Shown piece by piece: positions 1-8,993 of a DNA stretch of 64,000 bases. Location: the NCBI GenBank assembly GCA_018499985.2, contig JAHBAT020000001.1:1-64000 (forward strand), written 5' to 3'. A model generated the notes under the pieces. It did not search any database. It was not told where the DNA came from and saw only the letters and a program-made list of their open reading frames with translations. Source of the stretch: Candidatus Moraniibacteriota bacterium. GTDB taxonomy: Bacteria; Patescibacteriota; Minisyncoccia; Moranbacterales; UBA1568. Position numbers and translations under genes: made by a program. Position 1 is the first letter of the stretch. Every line of letters starts with the position of its first letter.

Positions 1-19
1 AGATGTGTATAAGAGACAG
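1..19 (+). other. Tn5/Nextera mosaic-end adapter remnant
   Basis: The first 19 bases read AGATGTGTATAAGAGACAG, identical to the Tn5 transposase mosaic end used in Nextera libraries. This is a library artefact left at a contig edge, so genomic sequence begins at about position 20. No transposase or second mosaic end is visible nearby. Bases 20-162 hold no gene I can support. Confidence 0.95.
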
Positions 20-162
20 CCCAAAAATACCACTAAAAGAAGTAAGTATTTTATTTTTATTTTTGGCATTTTAAGCATAGAAAAACCTGTCCAATTTCTT
101 GTAACTACTCACTCATAATTATACCTTAAAAAAACGTATTTTCATACCCACTTTTGGCTCTA

Positions 163-193
163 CAAAAATTAAAAACTCCTCATTGAGAGGAGT
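163..193 (-). terminator. Rho-independent terminator after korB
   Basis: A 7-bp stem (ACTCCTC / GAGGAGT, 175-193) with a 5-nt loop is followed on the minus strand by a T-rich tract. It sits about 30 bp after the korB stop and probably ends the korA-korB transcript. Confidence 0.8.
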
Positions 194-223
194 CTTAAAA
201 AAACAAGAAATATTACTGTAATT

Positions 224-1084
224 TTAGCGATATGAGTTCATTAATTTTTGCAATGCTTCGTCATTGCGCTCATGTTTGAATAAGGGTTCTTTTTTAAGAT
301 TAAGACGTTCAGCATAATGAGATTTGCCAGTTTCTTGATAAATTACTCCTAGGGCCAGTCGAGAAGTATCAGAAACTACTTCCATAGCCTTATTTTTGTC
401 TTTCTTATCATGATTTTCATCAAGATAGTAAGTATTCTCCTTAAACCACTGGTAAGTATTTTGCTTATTATAGACCACACATGGCTGAAAGACGTCCACT
501 AAAGCATAGCCTTCATGCAGAATAGCCTGCTTTACTACTTCTTTTGCCTGCATAATATCCCCTGAAAATACCCTACCAACAAAGGTTGCCCCCAATGAAA
601 GCGCTGTTAATAAAGGATTAAATGGCTCCAGTACAACCCCCTCTGTCTGAATCGGGGTTTCCAATCCCTTCTCGGAAGTTGGTGAAGCTTGACCTTTTGT
701 AAGGCCATAAATCATATTGTCATGGACAATATTAGTGATATCTGGATTACGTCGAATAGTGTGCAAAAAATGATTTCCTCCCTCTCCGTATGTATCACCA
801 TCGCCTGATTCAGAAATAACTGTCATTTCTGGATAAGAAAGCTTAATGGCAGTAGCTACCGGCAAGGCTCGTCCATGCAAGCCATTGAAGTAATTGACCC
901 TCATATACTGAGGAGTCTTTGCTGCCTGACCAATTCCCGAGCAAAGTACGACTTGTTCCGGGGCTAAATCAAGCTCTGCTAAAGCCATTTTTACAATATT
1001 TAAAATGGGAAAATTACCACAACCAGGGCACCAAGCGATGTCTGTGTGTAGAGGTAAATCGTATTGCTTTTTATCAACAGCCAT
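224..1084 (-). CDS. korB: 2-oxoacid:ferredoxin oxidoreductase, beta subunit
   Basis: Thiamine-diphosphate-binding beta subunit that oxidatively decarboxylates a 2-oxoacid (2-oxoglutarate, pyruvate or a related acid) to acyl-CoA and passes electrons to ferredoxin in the cytoplasm. The 286-aa length is normal for KorB/PorB. A CPGC motif at residues 19-22 plus cysteines near 48 and 202 should hold a 4Fe-4S cluster. The TPP/Mg motif appears as GDGD followed by DNMIYGLTKGQ, and the conserved SPT follows. It lies 9 bp after the fused alpha/gamma gene, so the two are cotranscribed. No ferredoxin gene is visible in the window. The substrate cannot be settled from sequence alone. Confidence 0.93.
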   Translation of the reverse strand: MAVDKKQYDLPLHTDIAWCPGCGNFPILNIVKMALAELDLAPEQVVLCSGIGQAAKTPQYMRVNYFNGLHGRALPVATAIKLSYPEMTVISESGDGDTYGEGGNHFLHTIRRNPDITNIVHDNMIYGLTKGQASPTSEKGLETPIQTEGVVLEPFNPLLTALSLGATFVGRVFSGDIMQAKEVVKQAILHEGYALVDVFQPCVVYNKQNTYQWFKENTYYLDENHDKKDKNKAMEVVSDTSRLALGVIYQETGKSHYAERLNLKKEPLFKHERNDEALQKLMNSYR

Positions 1085-1093
1085 AAAATTTCA

Positions 1094-2800
1094 TTATGCA
1101 ATAATTTTATTCAGTCTTTCCACTACGTCTTCTACAGCAAAAGGAGCTCCGTCATACTGCAAGATTTTTTCATCAACAGTAACTCCGTATTCAAGCTGAA
1201 GTAATTGAGCGAATTGTCCGCCAGCATTATTCTCAAGTACCACAAGCTTCTTATTTTTTAGTAATTTTTCTACATTTGGCGCTAGAGGATACACCTGAGA
1301 AAAGTGCAATCCAACCAATGAAGCGCTCCCAATACTATCGAGTGCTTCTTCTACTACTCCTCGATTAGATCCCCAAGAAATCACTACTGTATCAGCTTCG
1401 GTAAATTTACCTATTTTTGTTGGAGGATAAGCTCTTTTTTTGATTTCTTCAGCTTTTTTTAGACGCTTATCTTGCATTTTTTGGCGCACCTCATGACTTT
1501 CTGTAATATGTGCCTCTTCATCATGCTCATCACTATCAACACCCACCAATCCTTCCCCAAAACCAGGGATCCCTCGTGGCGAAATACCATCCTTATTATA
1601 AGCATATCGCTTATAATCACTCTTCGTCTCTACAATAAAGTTTTTTATTTTTTGTACTTCTAAATCCTCTTTTGTTACCGTGCTAATAGCGTCAAGCAAA
1701 TACTGATCTGTCAAAATAAAGGTTGGGATTTGAAATTCATCAGCTATAGCAAAAGCTGCCTGAGCATGTCTAAAAATTTCTTCTAGATTTCCTGGGGCAA
1801 AAATTGCTCTTGGAAACTCCCCATGGCCAGCATATAAAGCGAGATTAAGATCTGCTTGTTCAGTTTTAGTCGGTAGTCCCGTAGCTGGTCCCGGACGTTG
1901 TCCGATATGAATCACAATCGGGGTCTCGATAATTCCCGCAAGACTCACACCCTCTGTCATAAGAGCAAACCCCCCACCTGATGTTGTAACCACTGCACGA
2001 GCACCAGCGTACCATGCGCCAAGACCCTGATTAATAGCTGCTATTTCATCTTCGGCCTGATCTACCACAATACCAAACTCCTTATGGTACTTAGCTAAAT
2101 ACGTAAGTAACACCGTACCTGGAGACATGGGATACGAGGAGATATAGTTACAGCCCGAAGCAATTACCCCCATACCTAAAGCATCTGATCCTTCCATAAG
2201 CAGCTCATCCTTTATACCCTTGTGACGTGTAAGATGAATTTCTATACCAGCGTCATACGCCAAGTGAGTACCATGATTGTAGCCAAGTGCTGCAGCCTGA
2301 ATATTTTTGGCTACCACTTCTTCTCCTTTGCGAGCAAATCGTTCCCGCAAAAAATCTTCAAAATCCGCTAAAGGAGCCTGCAGTAAGCCAAGAACTACCC
2401 CGACGGCAATAGTGCTGGCGAAAATAGGATTACCTAAATCATTGGTAAATTTTGTAAAAGGAATGTCAAAGCTATTATGTCCAGCTGGAGCTCCAATTTT
2501 AGAAAGCTCCCCAAAGATAAGTGTATTTTTACTTATTCTTTTTTCTAGATGTGGCACCACATCCTTATCAAGAGCTACCAAAAAATCTATATGCTTCACA
2601 TATGCTTGTCTTTTTTTATTTGTGATACGTATTTCTGTAGAGTTGCTACCCCCACGAATACGTGACATATATTCTTTGCAGGCAAAAACGTGATATCCTT
2701 CGCGCTTAAGCACAGCCACCAAAAGAGCCTCTACTGTTTGAATTCCTTGACCCGCAGATCCTCCTAAGACCAGCGATATGTCCCCCGCATATCTGTGCAT
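1094..2800 (-). CDS. korA: 2-oxoacid:ferredoxin oxidoreductase, fused gamma-alpha subunit
   Basis: A 568-aa fusion of the gamma domain (about residues 1-185, with the GSAGQGIQ motif at its N-terminus) and the alpha pyrimidine-binding domain (about 200-560, with YPMSPGT where the family has YPITPSS). This is the usual KorA architecture. It pairs with the beta subunit just downstream to make the complete enzyme. The start chosen puts the gamma motif about 10 residues in, as in relatives. In fermentative cells such enzymes supply acyl-CoA and reduced ferredoxin. The direction of use here is inference. Confidence 0.93.
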   Translation of the reverse strand: MHRYAGDISLVLGGSAGQGIQTVEALLVAVLKREGYHVFACKEYMSRIRGGSNSTEIRITNKKRQAYVKHIDFLVALDKDVVPHLEKRISKNTLIFGELSKIGAPAGHNSFDIPFTKFTNDLGNPIFASTIAVGVVLGLLQAPLADFEDFLRERFARKGEEVVAKNIQAAALGYNHGTHLAYDAGIEIHLTRHKGIKDELLMEGSDALGMGVIASGCNYISSYPMSPGTVLLTYLAKYHKEFGIVVDQAEDEIAAINQGLGAWYAGARAVVTTSGGGFALMTEGVSLAGIIETPIVIHIGQRPGPATGLPTKTEQADLNLALYAGHGEFPRAIFAPGNLEEIFRHAQAAFAIADEFQIPTFILTDQYLLDAISTVTKEDLEVQKIKNFIVETKSDYKRYAYNKDGISPRGIPGFGEGLVGVDSDEHDEEAHITESHEVRQKMQDKRLKKAEEIKKRAYPPTKIGKFTEADTVVISWGSNRGVVEEALDSIGSASLVGLHFSQVYPLAPNVEKLLKNKKLVVLENNAGGQFAQLLQLEYGVTVDEKILQYDGAPFAVEDVVERLNKIIA

Positions 2801-2879
2801 ATTTATATTTGTTTTGAGGCAAGTGAAACAAAAAAGTTTTTGTTTCTTTATCTTCTTTAGTATAGCGCAAAAACAGAAA

Positions 2880-2906
2880 CAAAAAAACCAGCTTTCTCAT
2901 GCTGGT
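2880..2906 (-). terminator. Terminator after xseB
   Basis: Stem ACCAGC / GCTGGT (2887-2906) followed on the minus strand by seven T residues, 13 bp after the xseB stop. Confidence 0.75.
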
Positions 2907-2918
2907 CTTTTTCAATAA

Positions 2919-3119
2919 CTACTCTTGCTCCAATTCTTTTTTGACTATCTCAAATTCATTCTCAATTTCTTGTAATCTCTCACGACTTTCTTTGATAAGC
3001 TTCGTCCCCTCTTTCATTTTATCCAAACCCATCTCTATATCCACTTCTTCCTGATTATCAAACCAACTAATAATCTCTTGAATTTTTTCAAGAGAATCTG
3101 CAAGTGTTTTCTTTGCCAT
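2919..3119 (-). CDS. xseB: Exodeoxyribonuclease VII small subunit
   Basis: A 66-aa, strongly charged helical protein with the XseB pattern: an N-terminal SLEKIQEI helix, an acidic turn, then a GxxKMKEGTKLI helix. Several copies bind one XseA subunit to form the nuclease that degrades single-stranded DNA from either end. It follows xseA by 4 bp, the usual order of a translationally coupled pair. Length is typical for the family. Confidence 0.9.
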   Translation of the reverse strand: MAKKTLADSLEKIQEIISWFDNQEEVDIEMGLDKMKEGTKLIKESRERLQEIENEFEIVKKELEQE

Positions 3120-3123
3120 ATAC

Positions 3124-4635
3124 CTACTTATTAATTTTTTTTACCAAAGCTTCAAACCCCCCCTTGCCAAGCTGCACACTCAGTATATCACCCGGTACAA
3201 TTTTTGAAGCATCTTTGATAAGTGCTGTTCCCTTTTTCACAAGTCCATATCCCAACTGAAGCACTCGCCTTGGATCGTATATCTTCAATTGCTCTTCATA
3301 TACCAAAATGCTCCTTTTTGCCCTGTTAAATACCTCAATAAAGCCACTTTTCAAAACCTCTCTTCTTAGGGAATTTTCCTTCTTCTTACGATTAATCTCC
3401 TCTTCAAAGCGCCGTATCTGCACAAAAAATGCCTGTTCTATTCGCAAATTTTTTCTTTGAATCAATCGTAGAACCTCAAGCAAGACACTTGTACCCGTAT
3501 TCAAAAACTGCTTCTTCTGATAAAGTATCTGTTCAAAAATACGTGGCAGTTTCAAGCTAAGATTTTTAATGGCCTGCCTTCCTTCTGTCCATTGAGTGGT
3601 CAATTCCTTAGCTGTAGCAGTGGGCGTAGACACCATTTTATCTGCCACTAAAGCAGCTAGTGTAATATCTTTTTCATGACCCACCCCAAGTAACGTTGGG
3701 ATAGGAAATGAAGCAACCTCTTTTACAAGTGCTTCATTGTTAAAGGCCTGCAAACTCTCAAGACTTCCCCCTCCCCGCACCATTACCAATACATCGTATC
3801 GGTCAGCTTGAGCACGAAAGTACTTCAAAGCTTTGAGTATTTCAAAAACAGCCTTCTTACCCTCAACTGCCGTTGGATAAAAGTCAATTTTAAGGCCAAA
3901 ATTTCCAAGATTCATCTTGAAATCATCGATGGCGGCCCCCTGTGCTGAAGTAACAAGAGCTATACGCTCTGGATATTTTGGTAGATCTGTTTTACTTTCT
4001 TCTGACATGAGACCCTCTTCTTGTAGCTTACGATACAATTCATCATAAGCTTTTTTTAACATACCCTCACCAGCCAACTCTATGAGCCCCACCTTTAGAC
4101 TTAATCTTCCGTTTGGCTTGTATATTTCTGGCGCTCCTTCAACAACAATTTGATCTCCTATTTGTATCTCCACTCCAGATATCTGATACGCAAAACGAAA
4201 AATGAGGCACGGAAGCATACTCCCATCAAACATATCTTTAAGCGTAAAATAAACCACTCTTTCACGCACATCTACACTCGTGACTTCACCGGTAATGCGG
4301 GCAGCCATTCCAGAGAGTTCCATATTTAAGCTATCCAAAAACTGACTGACTGTTAATGGATTATGGCTTGTTTCTTCGTACTGCTCCTCTAGTTCACTGT
4401 CTACTTTTTCTACCGAAGACTCCTTTACGGATTCAATAATGGCCAAAATAGCCTTACCATATTTCTGGTATTTTTTTTCTTTGATGCCTTTAATCAAAAG
4501 AATTTCCTCTTTTGATTCAGGCCGAGCTTCCACTAGAGCATCCAAGGTTGCCTTAGAAAGGATCTTATACGATTCGATTCCTTCTCGCCTTGCCTGCTCT
4601 TCTCGCCATTCTCGTAATTTACTTTGTAGCAACAT
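3124..4635 (-). CDS. xseA: Exodeoxyribonuclease VII large subunit with N-terminal HRDC-like domain
   Basis: The catalytic subunit of exonuclease VII. After an unusual first domain (residues about 1-72) come the OB-fold (about 93-190) and the catalytic core with VRGGGSLE, FNNEALV and GVGHEKD, close to the family signature RGGGSxEDLxxFNxE...VGHExD. A C-terminal coiled-coil region would bind XseB. The first 72 residues resemble an HRDC domain: a WREEQARREG helix, a YKIL turn, and a helix-hairpin LLIKGIKEKKYQKYG. HRDC domains bind DNA in RecQ helicases and RNase D. At 503 aa the protein is longer than most XseA proteins (about 400-460). The start codon lies just after a terminator, consistent with its own promoter. 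Confidence 0.9.
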   Translation of the reverse strand: MLLQSKLREWREEQARREGIESYKILSKATLDALVEARPESKEEILLIKGIKEKKYQKYGKAILAIIESVKESSVEKVDSELEEQYEETSHNPLTVSQFLDSLNMELSGMAARITGEVTSVDVRERVVYFTLKDMFDGSMLPCLIFRFAYQISGVEIQIGDQIVVEGAPEIYKPNGRLSLKVGLIELAGEGMLKKAYDELYRKLQEEGLMSEESKTDLPKYPERIALVTSAQGAAIDDFKMNLGNFGLKIDFYPTAVEGKKAVFEILKALKYFRAQADRYDVLVMVRGGGSLESLQAFNNEALVKEVASFPIPTLLGVGHEKDITLAALVADKMVSTPTATAKELTTQWTEGRQAIKNLSLKLPRIFEQILYQKKQFLNTGTSVLLEVLRLIQRKNLRIEQAFFVQIRRFEEEINRKKKENSLRREVLKSGFIEVFNRAKRSILVYEEQLKIYDPRRVLQLGYGLVKKGTALIKDASKIVPGDILSVQLGKGGFEALVKKINK

Positions 4636-4643
4636 ACAGATAC

Positions 4644-4668
4644 AAAAAGCCCGCTCAAGCGGGCTTTT
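4644..4668 (-). terminator. Terminator after dsbA-like gene
   Basis: Nearly perfect hairpin AAAAGCCCGC / GCGGGCTTTT with a TCAA loop, 30 bp after the dsbA-like stop and just before the xseA start. The minus-strand side ends in five T residues. Confidence 0.85.
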
Positions 4669-4698
4669 AAAGGATTATCTCAATCTATCTTTGGCCCT

Positions 4699-5526
4699 TT
4701 ACTTGCTATACTTATTGATTGCTTCTTGAAAACCAGCGAGTGGCAAGGCTCCTACCACCACTTCTCCTGTTACCGTTCCATCTTCAGCAAGAGTTCCAAT
4801 AACAAAACTTGGAGTACCCGTGATACCAGCCTTGGTACCATCTGCAATATCTTTAGCTATCTCTTCCTTAGTAGATGCTTCTTCAGAACAAGCAAGTGCC
4901 TTAGTAGTATCAACACCTGCTGCCTTAAGAAGTTCCATCATTTTTCCTTGAGGAAGACCTTTTCCATTTGCTTGAGTAGCTCCGTACACAGCCTTTGTAA
5001 AGCTAAAATAGGCAGCATCTCCCTTCTGATCACGAACACACTCTGCTACAGCAGCTTCTTCGGTAGCCTTGGGATCATGGAATGATAGAGGAAAATCACG
5101 AGCTACAATTACTGCCTTACCTGTTTCAACATACTCTTTTACGAGCTGGTCATAAGTTTCTTGGTGAAAACGTTTGCAAAAAGGACACTCAAGGTCACTA
5201 AACTCAATTATAGCTACCTTAGCCTTTTTCTTATCACCCATGACAGGATCATCATCCAGAGAAACAGTCACTGGGCCACTTTCAGCCTCTTTTGCCATTT
5301 TATCATCTGCCTGCTGCGCTGGCTTTGCATTGGCACCTCCCTGAATCTTATCGCTCTTCATTGGTATCCAGTAACTACTGGCAATCAAAATAGCTCCTAC
5401 AAGTAGTGCTCCTGCAATCAAAAGCGCATCTGAACTCAAGGCATCCTTCTTAAGCCACTGACACTTTTTCTTTGTTACAACTACCGACTCTTCTGTTTTT
5501 TCACTTTCATTGAGAGTTTCTTCCAT
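4699..5526 (-). CDS. Membrane-anchored DsbA-family thiol oxidoreductase
   Basis: A 275-aa thioredoxin-fold protein with a cytoplasmic N-terminal stretch, one transmembrane segment at about residues 33-54, a charged linker, then the DsbA domain. The active site CPFC is at residues 114-117 and the cis-proline loop GTPSF is near 237. Such proteins introduce or shuffle disulfides outside the membrane. The extra cysteines around 153 and 207 may form a structural pair. The gene is flanked by a terminator on its 3' side and forms a single unit. The DipZ-like protein at 18 kb is a plausible redox partner, which is inference. Confidence 0.9.
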   Translation of the reverse strand: MEETLNESEKTEESVVVTKKKCQWLKKDALSSDALLIAGALLVGAILIASSYWIPMKSDKIQGGANAKPAQQADDKMAKEAESGPVTVSLDDDPVMGDKKKAKVAIIEFSDLECPFCKRFHQETYDQLVKEYVETGKAVIVARDFPLSFHDPKATEEAAVAECVRDQKGDAAYFSFTKAVYGATQANGKGLPQGKMMELLKAAGVDTTKALACSEEASTKEEIAKDIADGTKAGITGTPSFVIGTLAEDGTVTGEVVVGALPLAGFQEAINKYSK

Positions 5527-5575
5527 AAAAATACTTCATTAAAACTTTATAGCTCTATTATATCACAATCCCCTC

Positions 5576-6298
5576 TTAAGCGATTTTTTCAGCCTTATAC
5601 CGAGCATGAAAACTCTCCACGTACTCTATAGCCCATCGGAGAGGTGCGAGAAAGTTTTTCCATGCCAAAAGCTTAAGGAAGATATAGCTTCCAATGAGAA
5701 TTCCCGACTGAATAAGAGCAAACCAGAGCTGACTATCTGTATTTACTTTAATGAAAAAGCGGTGCAAAATAGCGAACACAAACATAGCATAAACCGTTCT
5801 ATGAAGCCATTTCCACTTCTTACCTCCCAGATACTTCTGCGCTAAATTATTAGAAGTAAACAAAAGAGGTAGGGTAAGAAAAAAGGCTACCATACCAAAG
5901 AAAAATCCATTCTGCCACTGACTGAGATTTGGCAGTATATATCCTTGAAACCAAAGAGGGTCAATCATATAACCCACTCCATGTACTATTGCAAGATACC
6001 CCATAAGAATACCAAGTTCCCGTCTTATAGCCATAAGAAGAGTAAGAAACCGAACACGCACAATACGTGAAGCTGGGCTCAAAAAAAGAATCACTATGAG
6101 AAGGTTGCCAGAGAGCTCACCAAACTCTTTTCTTAGGTCTGGAAAGAAAAAACCAAAAAGACTCAGGTGAGCAATTACTAAAATACCTTGCTTAATCTGC
6201 TGTATATTGCGAGCAAAGGCATTCGTAACTCCATCATGTATACGAAATACCAGGAAGAGAAGTGTTTTCATAAAAAGCTTATTGGTATTTATAATCAA
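5576..6298 (-). CDS. Ferric-reductase-like transmembrane protein (MsrQ-like)
   Basis: A 240-aa integral membrane protein with about six hydrophobic segments. The order and motifs fit the ferric reductase/MsrQ heme-b domain: LGILMGYLAIVHGVGY and KWKWLHRTVYAMFVFAILHRFF supply paired histidines for heme. MsrQ passes electrons to a periplasmic methionine sulfoxide reductase, but no msrP is visible here, so the partner is unknown. Translation may start at the annotated ATG or at Met10. An extended -10 element (TGCTATAAT, 6339-6331) lies about 35 bp upstream. It is divergent from the ABC transporter operon. Confidence 0.75.
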   Translation of the reverse strand: MIINTNKLFMKTLLFLVFRIHDGVTNAFARNIQQIKQGILVIAHLSLFGFFFPDLRKEFGELSGNLLIVILFLSPASRIVRVRFLTLLMAIRRELGILMGYLAIVHGVGYMIDPLWFQGYILPNLSQWQNGFFFGMVAFFLTLPLLFTSNNLAQKYLGGKKWKWLHRTVYAMFVFAILHRFFIKVNTDSQLWFALIQSGILIGSYIFLKLLAWKNFLAPLRWAIEYVESFHARYKAEKIA

Positions 6299-6330
6299 AG
6301 ACTCCCTTGTAAGGCAGTTTTCACTTCTTG

Positions 6331-6367
6331 ATTATAGCATGAGAATAGTCAGAAATTATGGTATGAT
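6331..6367. promoter_or_regulatory. Divergent extended -10 promoters
   Basis: Two extended -10 elements lie back to back in the 86-bp gap. On the minus strand TGCTATAAT (6339-6331) precedes the ferric-reductase-like gene. On the plus strand TGGTATGAT (6359-6367) precedes the ABC ATPase gene by 17 bp. Neither has a convincing -35 box at 17 bp, as is usual for extended -10 promoters. Confidence 0.55.
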
Positions 6368-6384
6368 ATGAGTAATAGAAAAAT

Positions 6385-7728
6385 ATGGAAACTTTGCAAA
6401 ATACCGAACCAATCATCCGGGTAGATAAACTACGTATTGTCTACAACCAGGGAAAATCAAATGAAATGCGTGCCCTCGAAGAAACGAGTGTGGAAATCTA
6501 TCCGCATGAGTACGTTATTATCTTTGGTCCTTCTGGTTGCGGAAAATCCACGCTCCTTTACTCTATCTCAGGTCTTCAGTCAGCTACCTACGGATCTGTT
6601 TATGTCGGAGGGAAAGAACTTGGGAAAATGACCCAGGCCGAGCAGGTGTATTTTCACCAATCCAGCATTGGGATGGTTTTTCAGGCTTTTTATCTTATCT
6701 CTTCACTTACCATCCTCGACAATGTAGTTCTTCCAAAAGTTTTCCGCGGAGAAGACCCGAAAACCCGCAAGGAGGTAGGCCAAACTCTTCTTCGTCGCTT
6801 TGGTATCGCAGCCCAAGGAAATAAATTTCCAAATGAACTTTCTGGTGGACAGAAACAGCGTGTAGCTATTGCTCGCTCACTCGTAAATGATCCAGAAATC
6901 ATTCTTGCCGACGAACCAGTAGGTAACCTAGATAGTGAAAGTGCCGAAAACGTGCTTGCTATTCTCAAAGATCTCAATGAAGTCGACAAAAAAACTATCA
7001 TCATGGTGACTCACAACCCAGAACACCTTGCCTATGCTGACCGTGTTATTTTTATGAAGGATGGTCGTGTTGTCAAAGAAGAAATTAATCGCGATAAACG
7101 CCCTTCCACAGCAGCTGCTTCAAAAACTACAAAGCCTGAAGAAAAATTTGCAGACAAAAACTCTCCAGAAGCCCTTGAACTTCAGATGCTCATGGAGTCA
7201 TTCAAAAACCTTCTTCCAAAGCAGGTAGATATTCTTCTTATTCCTTTCAAGGCCAAGCAACTCCTAGCTCATATCATCTCTGAAATGAATGACGAGCAAA
7301 TCTCTATGGCAGAAGCCTTTCTCAAAGAACGCCTCTTCAATAATATTGATGCCAAAAAACTTGCTCAAAGTCTTGATACTAGCCTTGAAGAGGGTGGTGG
7401 TGGCTGGAATAGTCTTCGAGCTCAATCCTTCACAAAACGAGCTGAGGCTATTATTGAGCAAGCTCGTATCACTAAAGAAAGTCCTCAGAAAGGCCTTCGT
7501 ACCCTTGCTGAATACCTCGTAGAAAACTTTCATATCAAGTTTACTCAAGAATCATGGCCTCGTTTTGTAGAACTGCTCAAACTTCGTATTGAAAATAAAA
7601 TGGGTCAACTCGAACTTCTCCGCAACCTTGATGCACCGGTCAAAAAAGGTGGCGTAGGACTAAATCGTATTACTGCCGAAAAAATAGTCCGAGAAATCGA
7701 AATAATTATGCTTCTAAAATACAGCTAG
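6385..7728 (+). CDS. MacB/LolD-type ABC transporter ATPase with C-terminal extension
   Basis: ATPase subunit of a MacB-like transporter, which uses ATP binding to move the coupled FtsX-type permease. The nucleotide-binding domain fills residues 1-230: Walker A GPSGCGKS (48-55), Q-loop at 100, signature LSGGQ (152-156), Walker B ILADEP (173-178), and an H-loop at about 209. Residues about 235-447 are an additional mostly helical region I do not recognise, about as long as the ATPase itself. The permease starts 1 bp after the stop codon, so the two are translationally coupled. The transported substrate is not indicated. Confidence 0.88.
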   Translation: METLQNTEPIIRVDKLRIVYNQGKSNEMRALEETSVEIYPHEYVIIFGPSGCGKSTLLYSISGLQSATYGSVYVGGKELGKMTQAEQVYFHQSSIGMVFQAFYLISSLTILDNVVLPKVFRGEDPKTRKEVGQTLLRRFGIAAQGNKFPNELSGGQKQRVAIARSLVNDPEIILADEPVGNLDSESAENVLAILKDLNEVDKKTIIMVTHNPEHLAYADRVIFMKDGRVVKEEINRDKRPSTAAASKTTKPEEKFADKNSPEALELQMLMESFKNLLPKQVDILLIPFKAKQLLAHIISEMNDEQISMAEAFLKERLFNNIDAKKLAQSLDTSLEEGGGGWNSLRAQSFTKRAEAIIEQARITKESPQKGLRTLAEYLVENFHIKFTQESWPRFVELLKLRIENKMGQLELLRNLDAPVKKGGVGLNRITAEKIVREIEIIMLLKYS

Positions 7729-7729
7729 T

Positions 7730-8920
7730 ATGCGCGTCTGGGATATCACCAAACTTTCACTTCGTATGTTTAAAGCGCACACTATGCGTACGCTTTTGAC
7801 AGTGCTCGGTATGAGCGTGGGTATTTCTGCTATTATGTTTCTCGTTTCTTTTGGATACGGTCTTCAAAGAACCTTGCTTGAAAAAATTACCACTTCTGAT
7901 GCTTTGGCAAGTATCGATGTATCTGTCGGTAAAGAAGGTGGTCAAAAAAAACTTGACCAGGAAGCTATTGATACTCTCAAAACCATTCCCAATGTAAGTG
8001 ATGTTGTACCTGTCCTTGAAGTACCTGGTCAAGGAAAATTTCCCACCTTAAACCTTGACGTCAACGTCGTAAGCTCTCAAGTTGGCTTTCTTAAAGGTGA
8101 AGGCCTAAAAATTGTCGAGGGTCGTTTCTTTGATAAAAATGAAACTACAGGACTTGTTATTTCAGAAGGTGTCGCCAAAATTTTTACAGATCCCTACGCC
8201 GACCTCATTGGCCAAACCGTCACCCTGACCCTTTTCCCTGCGAGTGAAGTCCCCGGCAAGAGCCTCACCTACAATCCACCTGCTAACTACCAAATTGTCG
8301 GTATTGTCGCCGGAGAAAACAACTCCGTCTACACATCACTAAGCTCTCTTACCAACTTCCCTCTCGTAAGTTATTCAAAGGTAAAGGTGAAGGGTACGAG
8401 TGCGGATGTTATTGATCCTATGCGTCTACAAATTGAAGAAAAGGGCTTTGTAGCTTCTTCTATTTCTGAGACGATTGATCAAGCCAACAAAGTTTTCCGG
8501 GCTGTTCAGATAGTGCTCATGGTTTTTGGTATGATTGCTCTCGTTGTTTCTGCTATTGGTATGTTTAACACCATGACCATTACGCTTCTCGAACGTACAG
8601 AAGAAATTGGTATTATGAAGTCTATTGGAGCCTCTCGAAGCAATATTTCTGTCATGTTTGTCATGGAATCAACACTTATGGGATTTCTTGGTGCTACTGG
8701 TGGAGTACTGATTGGATTTATAGAGGGACAAATTATCAACTTCCTCCTTAATATAGTAGCTACACGCTTTGGAGGTACAGCGGTAAATCTTTTTTACAGC
8801 CCTCTTTGGTTTGTTTCTGCTATTGTCATCTTTGGTGCCTTTGTTGGATTTAGCACCGGAGTTTTCCCTGCTAGAAAAGCTTCAAAGATTGACGCCTTGG
8901 ATGCTCTTCGTTACAAGTAA
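7730..8920 (+). CDS. MacB-like ABC transporter permease (FtsX domain)
   Basis: A 396-aa permease with one N-terminal transmembrane helix (about 19-41), a large external MacB-type core domain (about 45-250), and three C-terminal helices carrying the FtsX domain (about 265-390, with ERTEEIGIMKSIGAS). It belongs with the ATPase directly upstream. MacB family proteins couple ATP hydrolysis to movement of lipoproteins, peptides or drugs from the outer face of the membrane. A bidirectional terminator follows after about 20 bp. Confidence 0.9.
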   Translation: MRVWDITKLSLRMFKAHTMRTLLTVLGMSVGISAIMFLVSFGYGLQRTLLEKITTSDALASIDVSVGKEGGQKKLDQEAIDTLKTIPNVSDVVPVLEVPGQGKFPTLNLDVNVVSSQVGFLKGEGLKIVEGRFFDKNETTGLVISEGVAKIFTDPYADLIGQTVTLTLFPASEVPGKSLTYNPPANYQIVGIVAGENNSVYTSLSSLTNFPLVSYSKVKVKGTSADVIDPMRLQIEEKGFVASSISETIDQANKVFRAVQIVLMVFGMIALVVSAIGMFNTMTITLLERTEEIGIMKSIGASRSNISVMFVMESTLMGFLGATGGVLIGFIEGQIINFLLNIVATRFGGTAVNLFYSPLWFVSAIVIFGAFVGFSTGVFPARKASKIDALDALRYK

Positions 8921-8939
8921 AACCCCTTCTTATTTCTTA

Positions 8940-8970
8940 AAAAAAACTCCCCTTATCAGGGGAGTTTTTT
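8940..8970. terminator. Bidirectional terminator
   Basis: Hairpin AACTCCCC / GGGGAGTT (8945-8966) with A-rich and T-rich flanks on both sides, between the convergent ABC permease and PilX-like genes. Confidence 0.85.
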
Positions 8971-8993
8971 GATTCTCTTTAACTTACTTCTTT

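Noticed and set aside
2706-2915. 69-aa minus-strand frame overlapping the korA start
   Set aside because: It is a shifted frame that runs through a terminator and into korA, with low-complexity Lys/Phe content.
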